From NCBI RefSeq assembly GCF_017573505.1, contig NZ_JAGEOJ010000002.1:558001-622000 (forward strand): a stretch of 64,000 nt of DNA. Direction: 5' to 3'. The position numbers and the translations under genes are program-made. Positions 7,923 through 15,920 of this stretch are shown in pieces. The stretch comes from Actinomadura barringtoniae (GTDB taxonomy: Bacteria; Actinomycetota; Actinomycetes; Streptosporangiales; Streptosporangiaceae). The notes beneath the pieces were generated by a model, which made no database searches, had not been told where the DNA came from, and saw nothing but the letters and a program-made list of their open reading frames with translations. Position 1 is the first letter of the stretch. Each line of letters opens with the position of its first letter.

Positions 7923-8753
7923 GTGGCAGTCCCGGGACCGGATCCGAAGCTGACGCGGCCGGACCAGCCGCTTCCACCCCGTCCGGGTGGCGGCGCCACA
8001 CCGGTCCTGGCGAACCCGCTGCCACCCGCGCCGACCCCCGGGAACGGGAACTGGCACCGTTTCCACATCCCCATCGGCGTGTTCCTGGTGGCGTACGGGG
8101 TGACGAGCCTGCTGTTCGCCGTCATCGGCTGGTCCGACAAGCGCGACGAGATGGCCGGCTACCTCGGCTCGGGCGCGTCCTCCGGCGCGCTCATCGCCGT
8201 CAAGGCGGTCGAGGTCCTGCTCCTGGTCGTCACGATCGCCGGGATCGCGCGCCGCAAGGACGTGTGGCTGCTGCCCGCGCTGGCGGGCTGGATCCTCGGC
8301 TTCGCGGTCTTCTGCGTACTGGACGTCTCCAAGGGCAAGTGGTCCGGCCTCGCCGAGCACGTGGTCTACCTGGCGGGCTTCGTGCTCCTGCTGTTCATCT
8401 CGTACGGGCTGAGCGTGAAGGCGCGCGTCGCACGCGGTCACCGGCCGCCCCCGCCCGGATCGCTGGGCAAGCCCGTGGCGGGCCCGAGCATGCCCCGGCT
8501 GACCCGCACCCAGGAGATGGCCCTGGCGGCCATCAACCGCTGGCAGCGCCACCCCGCGCCGGGCGGGCAGCCCGGACAGCCCGGGCAGGCCGGGCAGGCC
8601 GGGCAGGCCGGGCAGGCCGGGCAGGCCGGGCAGGCCGGGCAGGCCGGGCAGGCCGCGCCCGGCGAGCAGTCCGCACCGCCCGCACCGCCCGCACCGTCCG
8701 GCCACGCCGCTCCGCCCGCACCACCCCCGCCCCCCGCACCCCCAGCGCCCTGA
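7923..8753 (+). CDS. Membrane protein with Gly-Gln-Ala repeat tail, unknown function
   Basis: About 276 residues. A Pro-rich cytoplasmic N-terminus (residues 1-40) precedes four predicted membrane segments (around GVFLVAYGVTSLLFAVIGW, GALIAVKAVEVLLLVVTIAG, LLPALAGWILGFAVFCVLD and VVYLAGFVLLLFISYGL). A C-terminal tail follows with tandem G-Q-A/P triplets and then Pro/Ala runs. The GTG at 7923 has TGGGGG 8 nt upstream; an in-frame ATG at 7908 is the alternative. The tail is encoded by an exact 9-bp repeat. I know no function for it. A large palindrome follows the stop codon. Confidence 0.7.
   Translation: MAVPGPDPKLTRPDQPLPPRPGGGATPVLANPLPPAPTPGNGNWHRFHIPIGVFLVAYGVTSLLFAVIGWSDKRDEMAGYLGSGASSGALIAVKAVEVLLLVVTIAGIARRKDVWLLPALAGWILGFAVFCVLDVSKGKWSGLAEHVVYLAGFVLLLFISYGLSVKARVARGHRPPPPGSLGKPVAGPSMPRLTRTQEMALAAINRWQRHPAPGGQPGQPGQAGQAGQAGQAGQAGQAGQAGQAAPGEQSAPPAPPAPSGHAAPPAPPPPPAPPAP
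8565..8654 (+). repeat. Ten 9-bp tandem units inside a coding sequence
   Basis: Eight perfect GGGCAGGCC units (8583-8654) preceded by two variants (GGGCAGCCC and GGACAGCCC). They encode Gly-Gln-Ala/Pro triplets. The unit is a multiple of three, so copy-number changes keep the frame. Confidence 0.9.
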
Positions 8754-8826
8754 CAACACGCCGATCTTGCTCTCAGCGCCCTCTGCGGCACCGAATGAGG
8801 GCGCTGAGAGCAAGATCGGCGTGTTG
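8754..8826. repeat. Long perfect hairpin, copy 2 of the dispersed palindrome
   Basis: Perfect 29-bp arms (8754-8782 and 8798-8826) with a 15-nt loop. The inner 23 bases of each arm are identical to those of the element at 1437-1499, while the loops differ. It also separates two convergent genes (stops at 8753 and 8831). Confidence 0.8.
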
Positions 8827-8830
8827 GGGG

Positions 8831-9898
8831 TCAGGGGATGACGACGATCTTCGCGTGCTCCTCGGGGTCGGCGAGGTCGTGGAAGGCCCCGGCGACGCCG
8901 TCCAGGCCGACCGTCCCGGTGATGATGGAGCCCGCGTCGATCCGGCCCTCGGCGATGTCGTGCAGCGTCGCCTCGTACTCCTTCGGCATCGCGCCGAAGG
9001 TGCCGCGCACGGTCAGCTCCTTGCTCACCGCGACGCCCGGCTCGATCCGGTCGCTCTGCATGCAGACGCCGACCAGCATGACCGTGGATCCGGCCGGGGC
9101 GCCCTCGATGACCTGCTGAAGGATCCCGGGCACGCCCACGCACTCGAAGACGACGGCCGACCGCGCCTCGACGCCGAAGATCTCGCTCGCCATCCGTTCC
9201 ACCGTGCTGGTCGGCACGCCGAGGTCGGCCCAGCGGTCGTACGGCGAGGCGGTCGCGGGGTCGATCAGCTCGTCCGCGCCCAGGCCCTCGGCGAGCGCGC
9301 GCCGCCGCGGCGAGAAGTCCACCGCGATGACCGGCCCGTGGCCGCGCGCCTTCAGCTGCGCGACGACGCCGAGCCCGATCGGCCCGAGCCCGAGCACGAC
9401 CGCGACGTCGTCCGCGCCGATGCCGCTGCGCGCGACGGCCCGGGTGGCGACCGAGAACGGCTCGGTGAGGGCGGCGACCTTCGGGTCGAGCCCGTTCGGC
9501 ACGGCCATCGTCAGGCCCTCGTTCAGGATCATGTACTCGCCGTAGCCGCCGGGGAACATCGGCGCGTACCCGATGATGCCCGCGCCCTGCGGCCCGATCC
9601 CGATCGGCGGCCCGCACACCACGGTCCCGACCGGCAGCGTCTGCTCGGTGCCGGGCCCGTACGCGACGATCTCGGCCGCGAACTCGTGCCCGAAGACCAG
9701 CCCGTCGCGCGGGTCGTACGGCGTGCCGCCCGACCGCCGCGCGGTCTCCATGAACGCGTCCGGATCGGCGAGCGCGTGCAGGTCGGACCCGCAGATCCCG
9801 CAGGCGAGCGTCCGGACGAGCAGCTGCCCCTCCAACGGCTCCGGATCGGCCACCTCGGTGACGACCATGCTGTTGTCCTTGGTCAGCGCGGCGCGCAT
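8831..9898 (-). CDS. Zinc-dependent medium-chain alcohol dehydrogenase
   Basis: A 355-residue MDR-family dehydrogenase. Catalytic-zinc landmarks are CGICGSDLHA near residue 35 and GHEFAAEIV near residue 69; the nucleotide-binding GLGPIGLGVVAQ follows. It lacks the usual four-cysteine structural-zinc loop in its standard form: the region after GHEF reads VVCGPPIGIGPQG. This places it in a divergent subgroup (2,3-butanediol- or threonine-dehydrogenase-like). The ATG at 9898 has GGAGG 5 nt upstream. The substrate is unknown, and no KstR2-type box was found ahead of it. Confidence 0.88.
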   Translation of the reverse strand: MRAALTKDNSMVVTEVADPEPLEGQLLVRTLACGICGSDLHALADPDAFMETARRSGGTPYDPRDGLVFGHEFAAEIVAYGPGTEQTLPVGTVVCGPPIGIGPQGAGIIGYAPMFPGGYGEYMILNEGLTMAVPNGLDPKVAALTEPFSVATRAVARSGIGADDVAVVLGLGPIGLGVVAQLKARGHGPVIAVDFSPRRRALAEGLGADELIDPATASPYDRWADLGVPTSTVERMASEIFGVEARSAVVFECVGVPGILQQVIEGAPAGSTVMLVGVCMQSDRIEPGVAVSKELTVRGTFGAMPKEYEATLHDIAEGRIDAGSIITGTVGLDGVAGAFHDLADPEEHAKIVVIP

Positions 9899-9989
9899 CG
9901 CACCCTCCACCCTCAACGACGTCGGCCCCCGGCACCTGAAACCGAACCATGTTCGCCGCGGGGTCGGCAACTTACCCTGCCACCTTCTT

Positions 9990-10009
9990 GTGGGGGGACG
10001 ACCCCCCAC
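9990..10009. repeat. G/C-run hairpin in a divergent intergenic region
   Basis: GTGGGGGG (9990-9997), loop ACGA, CCCCCCAC (10002-10009). A perfect 8-bp stem between the alcohol dehydrogenase and the M14 peptidase genes. Role unknown. Confidence 0.6.
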
Positions 10010-10026
10010 ACCCCCCGGCAAGACCA

Positions 10027-10061
10027 GGTGGCATGAACTCGCTTCGCTCGTTCATGCCACC
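10027..10061. repeat. 12-bp hairpin, divergent intergenic region
   Basis: GGTGGCATGAAC (10027-10038) and its exact complement (10050-10061) around an 11-nt loop. It lies 120 bp upstream of the M14 peptidase start. It could be a dispersed repeat, a leader structure or a binding site. Confidence 0.6.
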
Positions 10062-10109
10062 GGGCGCTGGCGCCATCATCGGACCTCCCGCGTCAACGAG
10101 GCAAGCCGC

Positions 10110-10125
10110 TCAATCGATCAGTTGA
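10110..10125. promoter_or_regulatory. Operator-like dyad ahead of the M14 peptidase
   Basis: TCAATCGATCAGTTGA matches 14 of 16 bases of the perfect palindrome at 50834-50849 ahead of the HbpS-like gene. It lies 56 bp upstream of the peptidase start. A shared regulator is possible but speculative. Confidence 0.3.
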
Positions 10126-10180
10126 TCTTGGCAGGAGTTGCCATTGGTCGCCGATTTGCCCGGTGCCAGCTTTGGGGCTC

Positions 10181-12697
10181 ATGAGAGCCCGAAACATCGC
10201 GTGGTCAGTGCTTCTGTCCACGTCGCTCGCGGTTCCGGCGTCACTGGTGACGTCGGCCGCGGCACAAGCATCGCCATCTTCGGCCCCCTCCTCATGCGAC
10301 CCGACGCAGACCACCCCCGTCTACCGGGGCAAGGTCCCCTCCCCCAAGCAGGTCCTCGGCTTCGAACTCGGTGACAAGGAGGCCACGGCCGCCGAGTCCG
10401 ACAAGTACCTGGAGGCCGTCTCCTCCTCCAGCGAGCGCGTCATCTCCGGCACGCTCGCCCGCACCGCGCAGGGCCGGCCGCTGAAGTACGCGATCGTCGG
10501 CCGCCCCGGCCTGCTGAGCAGGGCCGGGCTGGACAAGGTCCGCGGCCAGGCGAACGCGCTGCGCGACCCGCGCACCCCCGACAAGGTCGCCAGGAAGATC
10601 GCCGCCCGCGGCGTGCCGATCCTGTGGGTCTCGGGCAACGTGCACGGCGACGAGCCGAGCGGCACCGACGCGGCCCTGAAGGTGCTGCGCGACCTCGGCG
10701 ACCGCAAGGACTGCGCGGCGACCTCGATCCTGGAGAACGCCCTCGTCATCGTCCTGCCGACGCAGAACCCCGACGGGCGCACCCTCAACACCCGCCAGAA
10801 CGCCTACGGCTTCGACATGAACCGTGACTGGTTCGCGCGCACGCAGCCGGAGACCGACGGCAAGCTGGCGATGCTGAACAAGTTCCCGCCGTCGCTCTAC
10901 ATCGACGCGCACGAGATGGGCGGGACGTCGTTCTTCTTCCCGCCGAACGCCGACCCGATCTACCACGAGACGCCCGAGCAGTCCGTCGGCTGGATCAACG
11001 ACATCTACGGCGCCTCGATGGCCGCCGAGTTCAAGCGGCAGGGCATCGACTTCTTCAACCGCGACACCTACGACCTCTTCTACCAGGGGTACGGGGACTC
11101 GGTGCCGACCACCGGCTTCCTCGCCGCCGGCATGACCTACGAGAAGGGCGACGAGAGCCCCTACCCCGAGCGGGTCAAGGAGCAGTACCTCACCCAGTGG
11201 GTCTCGCTGTCGGCCGCGGTGCGCAACAAGACCAAGATCCTCAGCGAGACTCGCGCGATGGCGGTCGACGCCTACAGCCAGGGCAAGGCCGGGAAGCTGG
11301 AGCCCAACCAGATCTACAACCCGCCGAACCAGATCGACCGGCAGGTGCCCGACCGCAAGGTGCGCACGTACTTCCTGCGCGATGACGACCGCGCCAAGCG
11401 GGCCGAGGTGCAGACGATCGTCCGGCGGCTGCAGCGCATGAACGTGACCGTGCAGCGGCTCACCCGGCCGCTCGGCGTGCCGGACTACAAGGCGTACGGG
11501 CGTGCCGAGGCCAAGACCACGCTGCCCGCCGGCACGTACATGATCTCGATGGCGCAGGGCCAGAAGCACTGGATCCAGGCCATGCTGAACGAGGACTCCT
11601 ACACCCCGTTCCCCTACTTCTACGACGTGACGGCGTGGAGCATGCCGCTGCTGCAGAACGTGTCCGGCGGCTCGTCCGGCGCCGAGTTGAAGGCGCACGC
11701 CTCCCGGGTGCCGCAGCTGCCCGAGCCGTCGACCGCGCAGCACGGCACGAAGCCGAAGATCGGCATCCTGGCGCTGTCGTCCACCTCCTCCAGCGCGCGC
11801 CAGTCGGTCGGCTGGCTGCGCAGCCGCTTCGACCGGCAGTGGAAGCTGCCCTACACCGTGCTGACCCCGGCGGACGTGGCCGCGGGCAAGCTCGCGGGCA
11901 CGCAGGTGCTGCTCACCCCGAACGGCCCGGTGCAGGCCGGCTACGACGCGCTGGGCGACGCGGGCCGCAAGGCGCTGCAGGCCTGGACGCAGAACGGCGG
12001 CCGCTACATCGGCTGGCAGGGCGGCACGCAGCTCGCGGCGCGGCTCGGCCTCACCACCGCGACGCTGACCGACCCCACGTCCGACATCCCGGGCACGATG
12101 TTCCGGGTGACGGTGGACGGCAAGAGCCCGCTCGCCAAGGGCGTGGGCGGCTCGGCGTGGAACTTCACCTCCTATGACCCGGTGATGAAGGCCTCCAGTG
12201 GCGTCGCGGTCTCCTACCCGGCCGTGAACTCGCCCGAGTGGTTCGTCTCCGGCTACCAGAAGGGCGCCGAGGAGCTGGGCGGGACGGCGGCGGTCGTGGA
12301 CCAGCCGGTCGGGAAGGGCCGTTCGGTGCTGTTCGCCGCCGAGCCCAACTTCCGGGCGTTCAGCGACGGCACCGCCAAGCTGCTGCTCAACGCGATCACC
12401 GGGCCGAACCCGAGGAACGTGGCCGCCAAGACCCTCGCCGCGCCGTCCCCGAAGGCCGCGGGGTCCTGGTTCGAGTCCCCGATCCGGGTCTCGGTCCAGA
12501 CGGCCGACGCGGGCAAGGCCGCGGGCGTGCTGCGCTCGCTCGGCGCGAAGTGGACCGAGACCCGTTCGGGTGACGTCGTCCACTACGTGATCGACAACCC
12601 GAGCGGCCTGTCGGCGGACCATCACCCGTTCGCGGGCCGGATCCCGTCCCTGATCCGCAAGGCCGGGATCACTCCTGTGGCGGTGGTCCTCCCGTAG
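10181..12697 (+). CDS. Secreted M14-family zinc carboxypeptidase (large form)
   Basis: About 838 residues. The N-terminal signal peptide (MRARNIAWSVLLSTSLAVPASL, cleaved near AAAQA) exports the protein. The M14 fold carries the zinc ligands HGDEPSG (HxxE) near residue 150 and YIDAHEMGG further on, plus the substrate-binding NPDGR and NRDW motifs. A long C-terminal region (from about residue 510) resembles a glutamine-amidotransferase/ThuA-like domain (KIGILALSS, LLTPNGPVQ, GGRYIGWQGG) and may bind ligand or regulate. The ATG at 10181 starts the signal peptide; a GTG at 10163 would add six residues. It probably trims peptides outside the cell. Confidence 0.9.
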   Translation: MRARNIAWSVLLSTSLAVPASLVTSAAAQASPSSAPSSCDPTQTTPVYRGKVPSPKQVLGFELGDKEATAAESDKYLEAVSSSSERVISGTLARTAQGRPLKYAIVGRPGLLSRAGLDKVRGQANALRDPRTPDKVARKIAARGVPILWVSGNVHGDEPSGTDAALKVLRDLGDRKDCAATSILENALVIVLPTQNPDGRTLNTRQNAYGFDMNRDWFARTQPETDGKLAMLNKFPPSLYIDAHEMGGTSFFFPPNADPIYHETPEQSVGWINDIYGASMAAEFKRQGIDFFNRDTYDLFYQGYGDSVPTTGFLAAGMTYEKGDESPYPERVKEQYLTQWVSLSAAVRNKTKILSETRAMAVDAYSQGKAGKLEPNQIYNPPNQIDRQVPDRKVRTYFLRDDDRAKRAEVQTIVRRLQRMNVTVQRLTRPLGVPDYKAYGRAEAKTTLPAGTYMISMAQGQKHWIQAMLNEDSYTPFPYFYDVTAWSMPLLQNVSGGSSGAELKAHASRVPQLPEPSTAQHGTKPKIGILALSSTSSSARQSVGWLRSRFDRQWKLPYTVLTPADVAAGKLAGTQVLLTPNGPVQAGYDALGDAGRKALQAWTQNGGRYIGWQGGTQLAARLGLTTATLTDPTSDIPGTMFRVTVDGKSPLAKGVGGSAWNFTSYDPVMKASSGVAVSYPAVNSPEWFVSGYQKGAEELGGTAAVVDQPVGKGRSVLFAAEPNFRAFSDGTAKLLLNAITGPNPRNVAAKTLAAPSPKAAGSWFESPIRVSVQTADAGKAAGVLRSLGAKWTETRSGDVVHYVIDNPSGLSADHHPFAGRIPSLIRKAGITPVAVVLP

Positions 12698-12707
12698 GGG
12701 TGAACGT

Positions 12708-13379
12708 CTAGCGCACGATCCAGGCGATCGCGGTCATGGTGCCGGGCGGAACTTCGGTGAAGCCCCCGTCCCTGACCGCGATCGTCGCGTTCTGGACGCA
12801 GTCGTGCCAGGGGATGCCACGCGCCAGGTGCACGCGGACGCCGCCCTCCAGCCAGGCCGTCACATCGGCGGCCGGGGCCTGGCGCAGCAGGAGCTGGGCG
12901 GCGTGGCCGGACTGGGCCGCCGCCTTGCCCGTCGTCATCGTCACGTCCGGGTTGAGCGCGATCGCGGCGTACGGGACGGGCGGCGCGGGCGGCGGGTCCT
13001 CGGCGTCCTCCAGATCGAGCCCGGCGACCTGGAGCTTGGCGATCTGCGGCGGGACCTCGTCCACCTGGCCGGGCACGAACGCCCGCACCTCGGCGCCGTT
13101 CACCTTCACCGTGACGCCCGGCAGCTCCTGCACCTCGGGCCAGCGCACGCCCCGCGCACGCCGCGCCACCTTGCGAATACGGCGCGACTCCCATTCGTGA
13201 ACGGCCTGGTGCCATTCCCCCTCCGGATCGGCGGCGCGCGGGTCGGTGAGCAACTCCACGACGGCCGTCGCGGCGGCCTCACAGACCGCCCCATGAGTGG
13301 GCGGATCGGCCTTCTCCGCGCGTACTACCAGCTGCATCGCCCAGGGCGGGTCGTCAAGAGGGTCATAGTCAGGTCGCAC
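12708..13379 (-). CDS. PTH2-like peptidyl-tRNA hydrolase domain protein
   Basis: About 223 residues. The C-terminal half carries the PTH2 pattern TTGKAAAQSGHAAQLLL (conserved Lys and Gln-Ser-x-His region) and ends AIAWIVR, as in actinobacterial PTH2-domain proteins. The N-terminus WAMQLVVRAEKADPPTHG resembles another PTH2-like strand/helix unit, so the protein may be an atypical or two-part version. The GTG at 13379 is the first plausible start; its ribosome site is weak and an ATG at 13337 is possible. The 3' end lies 10 bp from the convergent M14 peptidase stop. Whether it acts on peptidyl-tRNA is not established. Confidence 0.7.
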   Translation of the reverse strand: MRPDYDPLDDPPWAMQLVVRAEKADPPTHGAVCEAAATAVVELLTDPRAADPEGEWHQAVHEWESRRIRKVARRARGVRWPEVQELPGVTVKVNGAEVRAFVPGQVDEVPPQIAKLQVAGLDLEDAEDPPPAPPVPYAAIALNPDVTMTTGKAAAQSGHAAQLLLRQAPAADVTAWLEGGVRVHLARGIPWHDCVQNATIAVRDGGFTEVPPGTMTAIAWIVR

Positions 13380-13526
13380 GCCTGGAGTATTCCATTGCGA
13401 CTTTGTCGTCCTGGTTGTGACTCTCCCGACCTGGATCTGGGTACGGCAACTCTTACCGTTCCCCAGGCGTTCATGGGGCACGAGGAGAGGAACGCGGCGG
13501 AAGGGCGCGATTTTCGGAGGTCGCCG

Positions 13527-14708
13527 GTGACCAGTGCCTTGAGCAACTCCATTCCCGGCATCGGGACGTTCTTCGTGGGCATCGACGTCGCGCCGGGCCG
13601 CTATCGGTGCGAGGAAGGCAAGGGCGGCTGGTGGGTCCGCTTCACGGGTCCGGGCGGAGGTGATCCGGTCGGCCACTGGCCGCTGCCCGCCGGTCCCGCC
13701 GAGATAGACATCGCCCCGACCGACTTCGCCTTCGAGACGCACGTCGGCACGTACTGGCGGATGGTGGCGCCCGCCGACGAGACCGGGTCCGAGGGCGGGC
13801 ACGAGCTGCGGCCCGTCGCCGACCCCGCGCTGCGCGCCGAGCTGGACGTCATCGTCGCCCGGCATCGGCCGCTCGCCTGGCTGGCGCCGCTGACCGTGCT
13901 GACGCTCGGGCTGCTGGGCGCTCCGATCCTCGGCGAGCTGTTCCTGCTGGGGCTGGCGTCGCTGGCCATCCTGATCGCGCTCGGCGCCCCGTCGTTCTCG
14001 CTGGATCTGCGGCGCGCCCGGGAGCTGGACCGCCGCCGCGACCGCTACCTGACGCCCGAGGACTTCGACGACGAGGGCAAGGCGCTGCTGGCCCGCACCC
14101 AGACCGCGATCGACGCCGTACGGGAGTCGCAGGTCAACCGCGAGGGCATGCTCGACCGGGTCGACAACGCGGTCACGCTGCCCCGCCAGGAGTGGGAGAT
14201 CGCGCAGGTGCTGGCGCGGCAGTCCAAGCTGCGCGGCGAGCAGGGCGAGTTCGCCGAGTCCGCGCGGCTGCCCGAGGTCGAGGCGGCGCTGCGGCCCCTG
14301 CGGGAGAAGCTGGAGCTGTCGGTGGAGGCGGTGACCCGCCGCGTCGAGGCTCTGGAACGTTACGCGGAGCGGGCGCGGGCGGCCGACGAGGCGCTGAAGG
14401 CGCACCGCTACCTGGAACGGCTCGCCGTGCACGCCCACGAGTACGACGAGCTGCTCGCCGACACCGTCCGCGACGACCTGGCCGTACCGGCGATCGAGCG
14501 GCTCACCGAGCAGGGCGACGAGCTCGTGCGGACGCTGCGCAGCCGCCTCGCCGACGCCGCCGAGGCGGGCGGCGAACTCCCGCCCGCCGAGCCCCTCAAG
14601 GCAGCCCCCGACGCCAAGCCCGGCCCCGACGCCAGGCCCGAGCCGGACGCCAATCCCGAGCCGGACGCCGGCCCGGATGCCAAGGACGCCGAGCCGGACG
14701 ACGAGTGA
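13527..14708 (+). CDS. Membrane/coiled-coil protein of unknown function
   Basis: A 393-residue protein I cannot place in a named family. Residues 1-90 form a beta-rich domain (FFVGIDVAPGRYRCEEGKGGWWVRF). Two adjacent hydrophobic segments follow (around residues 112-152), then about 200 residues of charged alpha-helical coiled coil (DLRRARELDRRRDRY onward) and an Ala/Asp/Pro tail with repeated PDA units. The layout suggests a membrane hairpin with both soluble domains on one side. The GTG at 13527 is preceded by GGAGG at 6 nt. An upstream in-frame ATG at 13473 is less well placed. The stop directly abuts the UbiA stop. Confidence 0.75.
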   Translation: MTSALSNSIPGIGTFFVGIDVAPGRYRCEEGKGGWWVRFTGPGGGDPVGHWPLPAGPAEIDIAPTDFAFETHVGTYWRMVAPADETGSEGGHELRPVADPALRAELDVIVARHRPLAWLAPLTVLTLGLLGAPILGELFLLGLASLAILIALGAPSFSLDLRRARELDRRRDRYLTPEDFDDEGKALLARTQTAIDAVRESQVNREGMLDRVDNAVTLPRQEWEIAQVLARQSKLRGEQGEFAESARLPEVEAALRPLREKLELSVEAVTRRVEALERYAERARAADEALKAHRYLERLAVHAHEYDELLADTVRDDLAVPAIERLTEQGDELVRTLRSRLADAAEAGGELPPAEPLKAAPDAKPGPDARPEPDANPEPDAGPDAKDAEPDDE

Positions 14709-15677
14709 TCAGATGGTGTTGGTGTACATGAGGGCGAAGACCAGGTAGGGCACCAGGAACACCCAGCTCACGACGATGATGCCGTGCAGCACCTCGCCCG
14801 GCTCTCGCGCCCGCCCGAGGTAGCGGTGGTAGACCGCGACCAGGATCGGCGCGCTCACCGCCTGCACCCACAGGGTCCGGTGCGGGAACACGTGACCGGT
14901 GGCGGCCAGCGCGACCGCGATCGCGCAGGACGCCGTCCACGCCGCCAGGCCGATCCAGTACGCGATCCGCGGCCCGAGCCTGACCGCGATCGTGGTGTAG
15001 CCGCTGGCCACGTCCGCCTTGTAGTCGGTCACGGTGGTGGGGATGTAGAGCGCGGTCGCGACCAGCACTCCCTCGGCGACCATCACCCACGGGAAGCCCT
15101 CGATCGGGCGTACCACCGTCCAGCCCGCCAGCAGCGCGAAGCCGCCGACCGAGACGGCGTTGGTCGCCACGTCGAAGCCGGGCCGGTCCTTCAGCCGGAT
15201 CGGGCGCACGCTGTAGAGCCAGCCGAGCACCAGGAAACCGAGCGTGACCAGCGCGAACGAGGTACGGATCGTGGCCGCGACCAGCAGCGCGGCCGCAGCG
15301 GTGACGTGCGCGGCGACCAGCGCGGCCCGGACCGAGAGCCGTCCGCTGGTGAGGGGCGCGTCGTCCTTGCGCGGGTTGCGCAGGTCGCCGTCCAGGTCGC
15401 AGGCGTCGTTGATGGCCAGTACGGCCAGCCAGACGAGCGGACCCCAGATCACCAGGCCGGTGAGCACGGGCCCGAGCGTCGGCAGGCATGCGCGCGAGGG
15501 CGGCAGGCACACGTTCTGCCCGGCGACGAGCTGCCGCGTCGCGAGCAGGTGGCCGACGTAGAAGGGAACGAGGGAGACCAGCCAGAGGGCCGGGCGGGCG
15601 ATCAGCCACAGCTCGACCAGCATCCGCCAGGGCGGCGCGTGCCCGTTCGCCGTGGGGGCTGCGTTGCGGACCCGCAC
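14709..15677 (-). CDS. UbiA-family prenyltransferase
   Basis: A polytopic membrane protein of 322 residues. Both Asp-rich motifs are present: NDACDLDGDLRNPRKD in the first cytoplasmic loop and DYKADVASGYTTIAVRLG in the second, which bind Mg-prenyl diphosphate. About nine hydrophobic segments are visible. UbiA enzymes attach prenyl chains to aromatic or other acceptors (quinones, heme O, chlorophyll, decaprenylphosphoryl ribose); no adjacent gene reveals the acceptor here. The GTG at 15677 is chosen because a near-perfect GGGAGGTGA lies upstream. A GTG at 15686 would overlap that site. Confidence 0.85.
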   Translation of the reverse strand: MRVRNAAPTANGHAPPWRMLVELWLIARPALWLVSLVPFYVGHLLATRQLVAGQNVCLPPSRACLPTLGPVLTGLVIWGPLVWLAVLAINDACDLDGDLRNPRKDDAPLTSGRLSVRAALVAAHVTAAAALLVAATIRTSFALVTLGFLVLGWLYSVRPIRLKDRPGFDVATNAVSVGGFALLAGWTVVRPIEGFPWVMVAEGVLVATALYIPTTVTDYKADVASGYTTIAVRLGPRIAYWIGLAAWTASCAIAVALAATGHVFPHRTLWVQAVSAPILVAVYHRYLGRAREPGEVLHGIIVVSWVFLVPYLVFALMYTNTI

Positions 15678-15920
15678 GTCCGTCACCTCCCGGAGGTGAA
15701 GATCGAGGAAGCGGGGCCCTTCCCATTAGACACTAAGTCCAATGAGTGCACCATGCGGGTCTGGCCGCTCGGCCCCCTCGCCCGAACGGCCAGATCGCCG
15801 CATACCCGGAAGACGAATCAGGACCCGCAAAGGTTCAATCCACCCCAATCAGGACTTATGGAACGTGAGCCCCTTCTGCGATCATGAAGCTCCCTTCGTT
15901 CCCCCCGCGAAAGGGTGCCC

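Noticed and set aside
8583..8654. Possible CRISPR or other array
   Set aside because: The units are contiguous 9-mers with no spacers, in frame within a membrane-protein tail.
10292..12625. Long open frame antisense to the M14 peptidase (about 777 residues)
   Set aside because: High-GC shadow: Arg/Gly/His-rich, no recognisable domain, and fully opposite a gene with clear M14 motifs and a signal peptide.
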